Shown piece by piece: positions 35,180 through 45,900 of a stretch of 64,000 bases of DNA. Origin of the DNA: Ditylenchus dipsaci (lineage: Eukaryota; Nematoda; Chromadorea; Rhabditida; Anguinidae); NCBI GenBank assembly GCA_004194705.1, contig SADC01000501.1, positions 1-64,000 of the forward strand. Reading direction: 5' to 3'. Each line of letters begins with the position of its first letter. Within the stretch, counting starts at the first letter, position 1. Below the pieces are notes generated by a model. It had not been told where the DNA came from, did no database searches, and worked only from the letters and a program-made list of their open reading frames with translations. Position numbers and translations under genes: made by a program.

Positions 35180-36330
35180 GAAAAAAAATTGCAATTGAAT
35201 TACTATCTGTTCCAAGCACTCCTGCACCATTAGCTGGAATTCATTCATCTATGCACGCGCAGTAAAGCGCTATGTGCAACAAAAAAATTTAGACAAAATC
35301 AAGCCCACCTCTGTTTTTTTTCAACCAATAAATTTTTTTGAAAGCCCCATTCCACCATGTTCAGTTTGTATCGAGCTATTTTTTTTGTTCGAATCCCCTA
35401 TTAAAGGGCTGCAAAAAAGTATGTTGCATTGAAACAAAATGTATTGAAATAGTGAAGAAAAAATGGTACTTCTTCAGTCCCCTCCTCATAATCGGTAATT
35501 TTTGAAAACTGACCCAAAATCACCCTTCGAACTCATTTTTTCTGCACAACAAGATACGAGAAGCATTTATAAACACTTCCTAAAAAATTAAATTTTGTCA
35601 AAAAAAAATTTCCATCCGCCCCTTGGGGTTAGATGGTTTTTAAAGGGCATTTTAGGGTCATTTTTCGGTGATTTATCACATTTTTCTTGCTGGAACTTGG
35701 CAAAATGTGTCTCTAAATGCATTTTTGATCAAGAGTCTTGCTCGGAATTATGTTTGAGATAAGTCTGTGCGCGCATCTCTAAAAAAATACTGAAAAAAAA
35801 TAAAAAAAAATACTGAATTTGGCCAAAAATTGTTGGATTTTGGCCATAAACTATTAGACTTTAGCCATAAACTCAGGCTGGTTCTAGCGCAATTGATCTA
35901 CATGTCAATTGGCCCGATTTTTTTATCCATCCTAATGCTGAACAAACTCCATTATTAACACAAAATCGTGTGCTGAGCACGGTGTGTTAGGGCCAAAATG
36001 CTGTTTTGACTATCTAGAATCTCAATTTGCAATTAGTACCTGGGTAGGCACCCTTCCGAGGTGGTTGACACCAAATTCGATGGAATTTTTCTGAATGAGG
36101 CCCTAAAATACTGAATTTTTGCCATAAATTCACCCTGTCTATATATAGACTATCCATTCATAGACATTATTCCACCGTATAAACAACAGATACACAAATA
36201 ACCGCTTATACATGTACCTACATTTTACTTATGTGTCCAATGATTAAATCCAAACATTTTGTTCCTCCTGAACCACATCTCGATCTTTCATCTCTTATCG
36301 CACCTAGTCATCGTTATAATAGTCTTCTTG
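35180..36330. other. No gene; repeat fragments
   Basis: Contains a partial family C fragment near 35715-35780 and GGCCAAAAAT words; no coding sequence supported. Confidence 0.5.
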
Positions 36331-36334
36331 TTTT

Positions 36335-36505
36335 TTAACCAACCAAGCCCCCTGCGCCCCCTTCGGGGGCGCAGGGGCTTGGGGCTTGGAGTTGAGATGC
36401 ACACACCTACATACCTTAGACACAAATCACTCGAAAGTGACTCCGGATGCATAAATAATGTATGCATACCAGAGTTTATTTATGCGGTAGGCCCCAGAAA
36501 GTAAA
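36335..36505 (+). repeat. Family C unit
   Basis: Stem CCCCTGCGCCCCCTTCGGGG, then TTGAGATGCACACACCTACA and TTATTTATGCGGTAGGCCCC. Confidence 0.7.
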
Positions 36506-36619
36506 ACCTGTTCAAAATCTAGTATTTTCACCTAGATTTTGCTTAAAAGCGGTTGAAATTTGGTCAAAAATACCCTAAAAAGACCGTTCACCCCCAAGGG
36601 TGGGTGACAATTTTTTTGA

Positions 36620-36850
36620 TAAAATTCATGGCCATATTTGAGTTTATGGCCAAAATCCAACAATGTTTGACAGAAATGCGGTATTTTATGGCCAAATTCG
36701 AGTTTATGTCCAAAATTCAATAGTTTACGGCCAAATTTCAAAAGTTTACGGCCAAAATTCAGTATTTTAGGGCCAGCTCGAGTTTACGGCCAAAATAAAA
36801 GGTTTTACGGACATTTTTCAGTATTTCACGGCCAAAATTAAATACCACCC
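36620..36850. repeat. Cluster of TTTATGGCCAAAATTC-type short repeats
   Basis: At least eight imperfect copies of GTTTAYGGCCAAAATTC in 230 bp; related words occur at 35820-35880. Confidence 0.6.
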
Positions 36851-37320
36851 AATGTTATTTAGAAATGTAAAAAACAAAAAATGCACAACAATACAAAAGG
36901 TTTTGATGTCGGTGCGTTGGCGTTAGGTACTTTTTTCCCATTTTCGCCTAAATCTCTTTTTTTATAAAAGCTCAGTGAAAGCACCCAACATTTCCCACTC
37001 CCAGATTACCCCGGAAAAATGCGTAAGGCATTCATTAGTTCGTCCTAACATACGTTGGCCTACCCTAAGCCTAAGGCCTAAGTAGTTAGAAAACAGGGTA
37101 GTTCCAAAATGTAAAAAAGGTACCTAACGTTGATACTCCCTTCATGTGACTTCATGGCCGAGATCATCTCATATTGGGAGTGACTTTTTGTGTGGAAGCA
37201 CCTGCGAGACAAGGTTAAGGTTTATTTATTTAAAAGTGATGTCATATCTAGTTTTAATGTATCACTATTTTAACTTTTGTGGAGCTTAGCATTTAGAAAT
37301 TTCAAAAAAAATAATAAGAG

Positions 37321-37326
37321 TTTATT
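37321..37326 (-). terminator. candidate poly(A) signal for lin-14
   Basis: AATAAA on the minus strand, about 300 nt past the microRNA cluster. A second overlapping pair lies at 37221-37230. Confidence 0.4.
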
Positions 37327-37639
37327 TAGAGCTAAGAAATCCACTATTTGTTGTTTTATACTGCACGAAAGATAGCTATTAAGCACGAATAAATATTTTG
37401 TTAACTGTGACATGAAAGAATGATCATAAAACACTTTGAAAAAATTTAGAAAAGATGTAAAGAAAGACAGTAAAATTTGACCTAATTTGAAGCAAAATTT
37501 CGTAAAAATATTTAACAATTACCATGGTATTTAAAACAAATATTATTTGTGAATAGAAAAAAGGATTTCACAGCAATAAAATTCGAGGTTTTAAGAAAAT
37601 AAGTCGAGGTTTATATGATCAGTGGCAATAACAATTATA

Positions 37640-37647
37640 TTCCTGAG
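37640..37647 (-). promoter_or_regulatory. lin-4 complementary element, bulged-C type
   Basis: Second TTCCTGAG on the plus strand (mRNA CUCAGGAA), 24 nt from the perfect site. The base order TTCCTGAGTGA is shared with the element at 37692, so the two flank the perfect site symmetrically. Confidence 0.7.
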
Positions 37648-37663
37648 TGAAAGAAAAAAGTAA

Positions 37664-37673
37664 TCCCTGAGAC
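37664..37673 (-). promoter_or_regulatory. lin-4 complementary element, perfect seed
   Basis: The plus strand reads TCCCTGAGAC, identical to lin-4 nucleotides 1-10, so the mRNA site has ten contiguous pairs. A TCAA three bases further on matches the lin-4 3' half with a one-base offset, giving supplementary pairing. Confidence 0.85.
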
Positions 37674-37691
37674 ATTCAAAATAAATTACAA

Positions 37692-37699
37692 TTCCTGAG
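37692..37699 (-). promoter_or_regulatory. lin-4 complementary element, bulged-C type
   Basis: The plus strand reads TTCCTGAG, so the mRNA carries CUCAGGAA. This pairs with the lin-4 5' end if one lin-4 C is bulged, the configuration described for several C. elegans lin-14 sites. Confidence 0.7.
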
Positions 37700-37710
37700 T
37701 GACATATATG

Positions 37711-37718
37711 GAGGTAGT
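37711..37718 (-). promoter_or_regulatory. let-7 family seed-complementary site
   Basis: The plus strand reads GAGGTAGT, identical to let-7 nucleotides 2-9, so the mRNA carries ACUACCUC. It lies 12 nt from a lin-4 element. lin-14 3' UTRs are known to carry let-7-type sites. Confidence 0.65.
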
Positions 37719-38116
37719 GGTGGTGGCAGTAGTAGAATCTTTTGAACAAATTAAATTAAAAAATAGGAATTATTATAATCAAACTTAATTTTCAGACATT
37801 TTCAAGCTACTTTCATAAGAAATGTCCACCCAAGCGTTGTTAACATTCGGAAATTGTCATAATTTTTTTCTAATAAAAAGTTTTTGTCGCTACAGGTCTC
37901 TGAACTCAAAAAATATTTCGGAGCCCTGTGTTTTTACAAGTTAGTAGCTAAATAAGGACAGCATCCCTGGTGCACCCCCCTCCATAGAGTATAATTTTCT
38001 CTAACTGAAGATTGCTTAGAGAATTTGTACTCTTTGGCGGTCTAGGTTCAGAGAACTCACACTCTTTGAAGAGAGAGCGCGCAGTTATGTTTTTACGCTT
38101 AGTAAGTAGCTTAGAC

Positions 38117-38463
38117 ACAGGGCTACAAATGAGCTATTGACAAGCAACATCTGATTTCAATAATTTTTGGTGGAAAAGTGAATCCGCATTAGATCCAGTT
38201 AGGTTCGAGCAATTTTTTGGCACTAGTAAAGAATCCTTGTCCAAAATATGCCTTGGTCCCCCCTGTTGTTTTTTTGTGAAAAATAGCTTGGTCCCCCCTG
38301 TTGTTTTTGTGAAAAACAGCTTGTGCCATTCACAAAAAACAACAGGGGGGACCAAGGCATATTTTGGACAAGGATTCTTTACTAGTGCCATTTTTTTCAC
38401 CAAAAAAAGATCAGGTGATTTTAAATCAAATTAGCATGCCAATAGCTTTTTGGTAGCCCTGTA
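38117..38463. mobile_element. Family I foldback MITE in the lin-14 3' UTR, with nested family F foldback 38219-38389
   Basis: The outer ends read CAGGGCTAC...GTAGCCCTG; the interior (GAGCTATTGA) matches other family I copies at 53.7 and 55.3 kb. Inside it, 38219-38389 is a near-perfect hairpin with ends GGCACTAGTAAAG / CTTTACTAGTGCC and a CCTTGGTCCCCCCTGTTG block shared with 1.9 kb and 49.7 kb. Both would be transcribed as long hairpins in the lin-14 mRNA. Confidence 0.7.
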
Positions 38464-39498
38464 TCATAACTATTAGAGTAAAAAATTTCAATCAGAGAAA
38501 AAGAAATCACAATTTAAGAGTGAAAATAACGCTTGGGGTCAACATCTATGGCGAACGTACCGATAGAAATCTAGAAACGTGCAGCTGCTTGATCTTGTGT
38601 TTCTCGGCAACGATCTGCTACTTCTAAAATTTCATATGGGAAGACAAAAAATTAGTTGATAAGTTACAAAATAAGTAAATCTGATTATCAGATTAATACA
38701 GAATTATCTAAATTGGGAACAGTATAAAAGAAAAAAGCAAAGAAGTCCCAATCTCGATCTATTTTCTACACGCCTCTGTATTGTCCTGCGATTTCAGCCA
38801 CTCGCCTAATTTTTTAAATATAGTCAAGTTTAATTCCTATCTGGATTCTACATAACGTTCACTTCTACTCTTGCAGCTCACAGTATTTATCAACAATTCC
38901 GATTTTAACGACTGTTGTGGTGAACAATAAAAGTTTTGTCGTTAAGATTTGCAACTCTCGGTTAAAAGCACAATCCATTTACTAGTAGAAATGTAGCAGG
39001 TAGCCGAAGTCCTTGAGGGCAAAACTTTTACTTTTTACCAAAATCGAAACCCTTGCGATGTTTAGACCAGACAAACAGATAAGATTTTAGAAAAGATTTT
39101 AAAAATTAACCTAAAAGTAGCCAGACCCGAAACCGAAGTAAACCAAATGTGCTCATGTGGAATGTCGACTGTTATTAAAAGTTTTAGTAGAAAACCGAAT
39201 TGGAGTGCCAAAAAATTAGTTTTAGTTGATTTTGTTTCTAACAAATAAGTTCACTTTTTCTGACTGGAGTCCAACCTCTACAAAGACCATGTAGAGATAA
39301 GATCGAGATTTGGGCCTTCTTTCTATAACATAACATGTGACATCAAAAAAAACTATGTATAGTGGATGACCGGACGCATTCATCGACGCGAGCAATATAT
39401 GGTGGTGGTACATGGAAAATAGCAGTCAAAACACAAATCAACACAAAAACAAACTAAACACTAGTCGCTAATCTAAATCTGATTTCCCCGAAACCTCC

Positions 39499-39924
39499 CT
39501 ATTCTCCAGCCAATGCCTCAATCTTGATGTCAGTTAGGACAGGAGTGGGCGTGGAGTGGTGTGTGGACGAGGACATTGGGGTTTGCGGGGAGGGGCTAGA
39601 AGACGACTCAGCTTCGGCCACATCCATGGCTTCCCCATCCACTCCTGCATCAGTTAGTTCAGCAAAAGCAGTGAATGTGGCTGAAGATGGATTGAAAGGT
39701 GGCAGTGGGGTGGACTGCTGCTGTTGATGATGTTGCTGTCGTTGGTGGTGCTCGAACATCAGCTGCTGTTGTTGATGTTGCAGTTGAAGAGCAGCTGAAA
39801 TTGGGGGCTGTGCAGTTGGGCGAACTTGTTGTTGTAGTTGTTGCTGTTGATGCAGTTGCTCCACCACAGACACTTTGGGTGAACGCATCTTCTTGGCGTG
39901 ACGCACTCGACGGCAGCGGGCAGC
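39499..39924 (-). CDS. lin-14: lin-14 last coding exon
   Basis: Acceptor TCTTACAG; stop TAG at 39499-39501. It begins AARCRRVRHAKKMRSPKVSV (basic end of the DNA-binding region, likely also nuclear localisation), then Gln/His-rich runs (HQQQQLQQQ, HHQRQQHHQQQQ), a Pro/Ser-rich stretch and an acidic tail ending LTDIKIEALAGE. Confidence 0.85.
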   Translation of the reverse strand, partial: AARCRRVRHAKKMRSPKVSVVEQLHQQQQLQQQVRPTAQPPISAALQLQHQQQQLMFEHHQRQQHHQQQQSTPLPPFNPSSATFTAFAELTDAGVDGEAMDVAEAESSSSPSPQTPMSSSTHHSTPTPVLTDIKIEALAGE

Positions 39925-42900
39925 CTGTAAGACAGTAGTTTTGTTTAAAATTGTATTTGAAAAGATTGAAATGGAATATTCAAACGATGACAGCTGTCAT
40001 CGTTTGAATATTCCATTTCAATCTTTTCAAATCAAGCTGAATAGCTCTCAAATCAAGTCAATATCCTATTTAGAAATTGTGTTTTAACTATGGTTGCGGG
40101 ATGCGAATTTCGCCGGAATAATCCCATAAAACATTATTACTGGCATCTTCAGCAACCCTAGCCTGATACCAACTTTTAACGTATCTATTGGGCAAATTTT
40201 CACTCAAAATGTTTGTTACTGTGAAGACGTGAAAAGAGCTCATAAAGTAGATGTTGATTTACGAATGAGGAAAATAATCGAGCGAATATGCTCTAAAAAA
40301 TATCAACTTCTCAATAAAGATTGTAATCGTAGTAATCTGTGGGCCATGTGGTAGCACGGTCAATTTACTAGAGGACGAGCGAACGGGTATAAGAAAATCG
40401 CAGGTTTGCTTTTTGTGACCCGCCAATAAATTTGTTTTATCGTTAATATATATATAAGCTAATAAGCAGGGCAGCAAGCCACCAGACACACAACTTTCCT
40501 ATTTGAAGAGTGGTTTGACTTGCCTACTGATTTTTATTTCAATTTTGAGGCAAGTGTAAGCAGCCAACATACCAATTTTCTCATGGCTTCCCGGAAGTAC
40601 TCCCAGAACTCCTCATCACCTTTAACTCTATTTCCAAGCACTTTCCGGCAAACATCTAAACCACATAAATTATTTTAGTTTTTTTTCTTTGCTCTCAATA
40701 TCCAAAAATAAATAAAGTTCACGTTGAATGTAGACAATTCCCTGGCTGGGCAAGTTATTGTAGCTGGAGTGGTTTGGTGCGGCAACTGTTGCAAAATGTT
40801 TTAAGAAATTAGTTTGAGAACAGCAATAAATGTGTAAGAAATAAAAAATACCTGTAGTTTGCGACATGAGCCTTGAGCCAAATACACGTTTCTCAGCCAA
40901 CTTTTTGCATAGTTGAGCCATGGTTTCAGCCACGTTCACATTTTCATATTTTTGCTCTGCATCACCTGCTGGACCACTTGTTGCTCTGATAGTGGTCGGA
41001 ATACTAAAAATTTGTGATATAGAATGCGATATGCAAAACTCAAATATATCTTACATGGATCCACCTGAAAAGCCTGTGATACAGGGATGGTGATCTTGGA
41101 GATACAGTCTTCTGACAAGTTCTGTTGGCGGATGATTCGCACGTAGTCGTCACTGGCTGCTCTTCTTTTTTCTGTAAATACTGCAAAAAATAGGAATGTA
41201 AACTTTTGAAATTTACTAGTAATCGGACATGCGTATTGTATATTTTTTAGGTATTTATGGTGAGAGTGTGATTCGAGACAAATCTAATTCGAGACGATCA
41301 TTTCGAGATACAGTCAAACCTCGATATAGTGGCCCCCTCAAGTTCGTTCCCACCTAGGGTCCGACACTTTTTTTAAACCCATTTTTGAAATAATTTATCG
41401 ATTCTGTTTTCACAGTCTGGTCGCAAATATCGTAAGGATTCCGATTTTGCCGATCGTTTTTTAAAAACTAAATAGTTTTTGCATTTGAAAAGCAAAACCT
41501 CGATATAGTGGCCCTCTAATTTTTTTAAGGGGGCCACTTTATCGAGGTTTTGCTTTTTAAATGTAAAAACTATTTAATTTTTAAAAAACGATCGGCGAGA
41601 TCGGAATCCTTACGATATTTGCGACCAGACTGTCTAAACAGAATCGATAAATTATTTCAAAATGGGGTTAAAAAAAGTGTCGGACCCTAGGTGGGAACGA
41701 ACTTGAGGGGGGCCACTATATCGAGGTTTGACTGTACTTTTTTACCCAACTTTTTGGATTTTCGGCGCTACTGGAATATACTACCCAATAATTTAGGATT
41801 TGGCTAAAGTTTAGGCTCTGAGCATATCCAGTTGTCAAGCATTACCAACTTTAAGATATTTTGGCTCTATCCCTCAATGGGGAGGGGCGTTGCCTTGGTC
41901 CCCTGTTTTTTTTAGTGAATTTCGCTTAGGCAAGTGCTGACCAAGAAGTTGGGCAAGGGTTTGTTAGGACGGACTCCAACGTATTTTAAACTCATGTTAA
42001 AGTTCGTTCTAACATACGCTGGTCTACTTTTGCCTGAGCCTTGGCCTAAAAACTCGCAAAAGAACGACCGAGGCAAAAAACCACCACTCACCCCACAACA
42101 TCGCGAAAATTGATTTGGGCACAAATTGCCGGTAAAAATGACTTGCGTGTCGAAATGACCAAAATGGCCAAATCGTGCCAAGACCACTAATTTATTTGTT
42201 TGAACAGATTTTACTATCTTTGTCTTCATATTTGAGTCTGTAATTTAGGGTCTCGGTACAATTTAAGTGATTTTTAAAGGCTGTAGCAAATTATTTGTTT
42301 GCTAATTTTTTGTTTCGAAATTTTTGTGTTTGTTCTTTTTACCTAGAAGGGTATGCTCTTAGAAAAAATTCAAGAAAATTTATCAGAAAATTTACATACC
42401 TGTAGCATTTCTGTCCAAGCAGATGCCTTCCCCATTGTTTGTGCTTGCATTCCCTTGCGTATTAGGTGGAACAACACTGTTCTTCCTGTTGCTTCCATAT
42501 TGCTGCTGGTTAGCCTGCTGTTGCTGCTGCATTCTCAAATTTTGTTGTTGCTGCTTGTGGAACTGTTGTTGGGATTGATGCAAGGCTGCGGCGGCTTGTT
42601 GACTAACACTTTTCTGTTGCTGCTGTTGTTGTTGCTGCTGCAAAAGCAGGGAAGCATGCAAGGCCAGGTTGGACTGGAGTGGAGCTTGCTGCAACCCATT
42701 GCCACTGTTGCCATTGAGTACACTCTGGTGTTGCTGCAGCAATGAAGCTACTGCAGCAGCTGAACTACTGCCATCTCTTACATTATTGGATCCTTGCATG
42801 TTGGGCAGGGAGAGCAGATGAGCAGCGGCTGCAGACATAAGGTTGTTGGAGCGTGTGACCGCGGCAGCCAGCTGCGAGGACTGCTGATGTTGCAACTCGA

Positions 42901-45900
42901 AAGCGCTTCTCTGACCGTTGCTGTTCAGGCTGCAGTTGTTACCACCAGTTCCAAACTGTTGGTGCAGGGAAGCATTGAGTTGCTGCTGCTGTGGACTGAT
43001 CATTAGCTAAAAATGAGATTTATTGACTGGACAATTTATTGATGATGGAATTCAGTAGAAGGTTTTTTTTGTCAAACTTTTGAAGCTTTATAGAAACATT
43101 AATTAATTTCACAGAACAGAAAACTGTCAGAAAAAAAATTGTGAGTCTGCCCATAATTTTCATTGGAGCGTATGACAAACATAAGTGAATTTATAATTTT
43201 TTGAAAAGGGGGCAGGCTGCTTTTGTGACTGGAAATTTCTTTGGTGCATGGCGCATGTTGGCTCAGTGGATAAGCGTTGCGGTTTTCGGCCATTTCTGAC
43301 TCGTTTGGGAGCGGTTCAGTTGTTTCGGTTTGTTTGACCAATTATAAATCAAACTTTTTGACGCCAGATTCGAAATAAGCGACCCAAATTATCCCTCAAT
43401 ATTGGTCAAAGAAGCCAAAATGATTAGGTGCCAGCAGGCTAAGTCGAGCCTGCGAACTAATTTGGACCAACGACCAGTAACGCTTAGGTATTGCGGTATG
43501 CATCAAACAAATTTCAAGTCACTCAAGATGCCGCTATCTTCAATGTCACTGATTGACACAACTTTTGGTTGAATTGACAACCTGACCCTTTTGTCTTAAA
43601 TGTGGCGTCTTTTTGACGTAAAAATGGCGCCTAATTTTTAAATTTGAATTTTATACCTTATTTGAACGTAACTCGATTTTAATTTTCATTCAATTCTGTA
43701 GCCCCAAATTTTGGCTTTCTGATGAGCTATAACAATTGGCTTATACTTTCAAAAGTTACGAAATTTACTTATTTTGGTGGACGAACATGAGCCGTGAACT
43801 TATTTTCTTGTGACCCATGAATGTTTAAGGGACCATAGCCGTCGCCGACAACGAGAATTTCAAATGTTTGAATTCGCGCGAGACAGTTCGTCTTTCATTG
43901 TACTCTTTTGAGACATTCGAAGCAAGTCAAAAGAGTACAATGAAAGACGAAAGAGAACTGTCCCGCGCGAATTCAAACATTTGAAATTCTCGTTGTCGGA
44001 GACGGCTATGGTCCTTTAAAGTTTTGAAATCTTAGATCTAAGAATTGTAGCTCATCAGAAAGCTGAGATTTTGAGCTACACGTTGGTATAAAAATGATAC
44101 TAAATTATGATAAAATAAGTTGAGAGATTCAAATTTAAAAATTAGGCGCCATTTTTACGACCAAAAGACGCCAGATTTACGACAAAGGGCGCCAAAACAT
44201 CTACCCATCCTACAACTCACGGCGTGTCAAATCACTAAAAATCGCGAACAAGTTGTGGCATTCTGTTTCTCATTTCTGTTTTTCCGCTTGTAAAAATACT
44301 GCAAACTTTTTGTTGCGTTTAGGTAATTGGATTTGCTGAAAACGGTTAGTGCGAATTCAATTTCTGAAACCCAGCAAGAAGTAAACAGTATTTTGTAACC
44401 ATAAATTATTTCGTCTTATCAGCAGTTGGGAATCAGTAGAATCTCGTGCAAAATTATCCAATAACTTCGTGATGTAGTGTCTATCCAAAATGATGTGGCT
44501 ATATCTTTCTGATGTGTTCTGCATTATTTTAGCTTTTTTTATTTTTCAGGCGTTTGCAGCTGCAAAGCTTTTTTGTGACTGCTCACAATCCAGTCAAACC
44601 CCTTGAACCCGACACCCAAGGGGAACGTCCTCGGTTGTCGGGGTGTCAGGTTCAAAAGGTTTGACTATATATCAAAACTTACTTGATTATTGGTGGAAGA
44701 GGCTGAGGAAGATGTTTCACTGGCACCGTCAATCCCTACTACAAACTTTGGATTAAAAATTTTGTGAAAAGAAATTCAAAATAGAAATCTTGCCTGGATC
44801 GATGAACTGTCCATTTTCTACAAATAAGGTGTTTACCACGATTTTTTTATTCTGATATGAATTATTCGGATTATTCTGTTATTCCGACTATTCAATTTTT
44901 CCGATTATTCTGATATAAAACCGACGGAGGAGTAAATTTAAGTATATTTATTTTTTTATGATTACCATGGTTTCAAAATTTAATTTGAGGTTAATTTTCG
45001 TTAGACAACAAGTAAAAAAATCCGTAAAGAAAATCAATGATTAGGAAATTTTTTGAGTTTGCGGGGGAGCACCAGACCACCGTGAGCATGGTCCTTTAAA
45101 TTTTAAACGTTATGTTCTATTCGATATGAGTCACATTCGAACAGGGACAGTTGTGAAACAGTGAAAGTCGGATAAGTTGTCCAATCTGACATTGTTAAAG
45201 GACCCTGCCTCTTGCTTATCATGGCAATTTCAAATGTTTGAATGCGCGCGGACCACCTAGATTTTGTCAATAATGTTTTTGGATTATTTTTTGTTTGCAT
45301 TTTGAATTTCAAACGTTATGTTATATTTGATATAAATCACAATACGACAATGACAGATGTGGAGCAGTGAAATTACTGTATAAAACTGTCTGATCTGGCA
45401 TTGTGAAGCAATGCTGAGCTCGACTAGTGAATTGTTCTGAAATTTGAAAAAATTTACAAATTTATTCTCTAAACAATAAGCGCAAACAAAAAACAATTTG
45501 AAATTGTTACAGTCGAACCTCGATTTAGTGGCACCCCGATTTAGTGGCACTCTTGATTTAGTGGCACCCTGAGGGCGATTTGGTTGGCCAGAGTTGGCCA
45601 AACTTGGCCAAAGTTTACCCCCGATTTAGTGGCACCTCGATTTAGTGGCACCTAAGGCTTGGTCCCTAGGGGTGCCACTAAATCGAGGTTTGACTGTATT
45701 GACAAAATGGGGAAAAACTTTTTTTTGCCGCTAATCATACAAACGAGTATTTCTCGGTGTCTTTGTGACCATAAATTTTTAAATTTTCACATCAATATGT
45801 GTTCTTCTCTGTATTGTTGCTTTCGGTAGCCTGGAATCTTTAGTTTCTAATCAGCCATCAACTGACTCAATCTAGTTACGAAAAATTTTGAGAAATAACC

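Larger units (their letters stand above)
37221..39498 (-). other. lin-14: lin-14 3' UTR (extent inferred)
   Basis: Region downstream of the stop. It contains a nested foldback (38117-38463) and, at 37640-37718, the lin-4/let-7 element cluster. Minus-strand AATAAA hexamers at 37321-37326 and 37221-37230 are the first good poly(A) signals after the cluster. The implied 3' UTR of about 2.2 kb is of the same order as that of C. elegans lin-14 (about 1.6 kb). The exact end is inferred. Confidence 0.6.

Noticed and set aside
38237..38434. Protein-coding frames over the CCTTGGTCCCCCC block
   Set aside because: Frames arise from the inverted family F repeat inside the lin-14 3' UTR.
39010..39018. 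CCTTGAGGG as a further lin-4 site
   Set aside because: Two mismatches in the seed region; not counted.
39524..39938. Plus-strand Val-rich frames
   Set aside because: Antisense of the last lin-14 exon.
39955..40032. Palindrome as a microRNA precursor
   Set aside because: Zero loop and perfect pairing are unlike pre-miRNA; reported as a palindrome only.
42353..42745. 130-codon plus-strand Leu-rich frame
   Set aside because: Antisense of the poly-Q exon: Gln codons read as Leu/Cys/Ala on the other strand.
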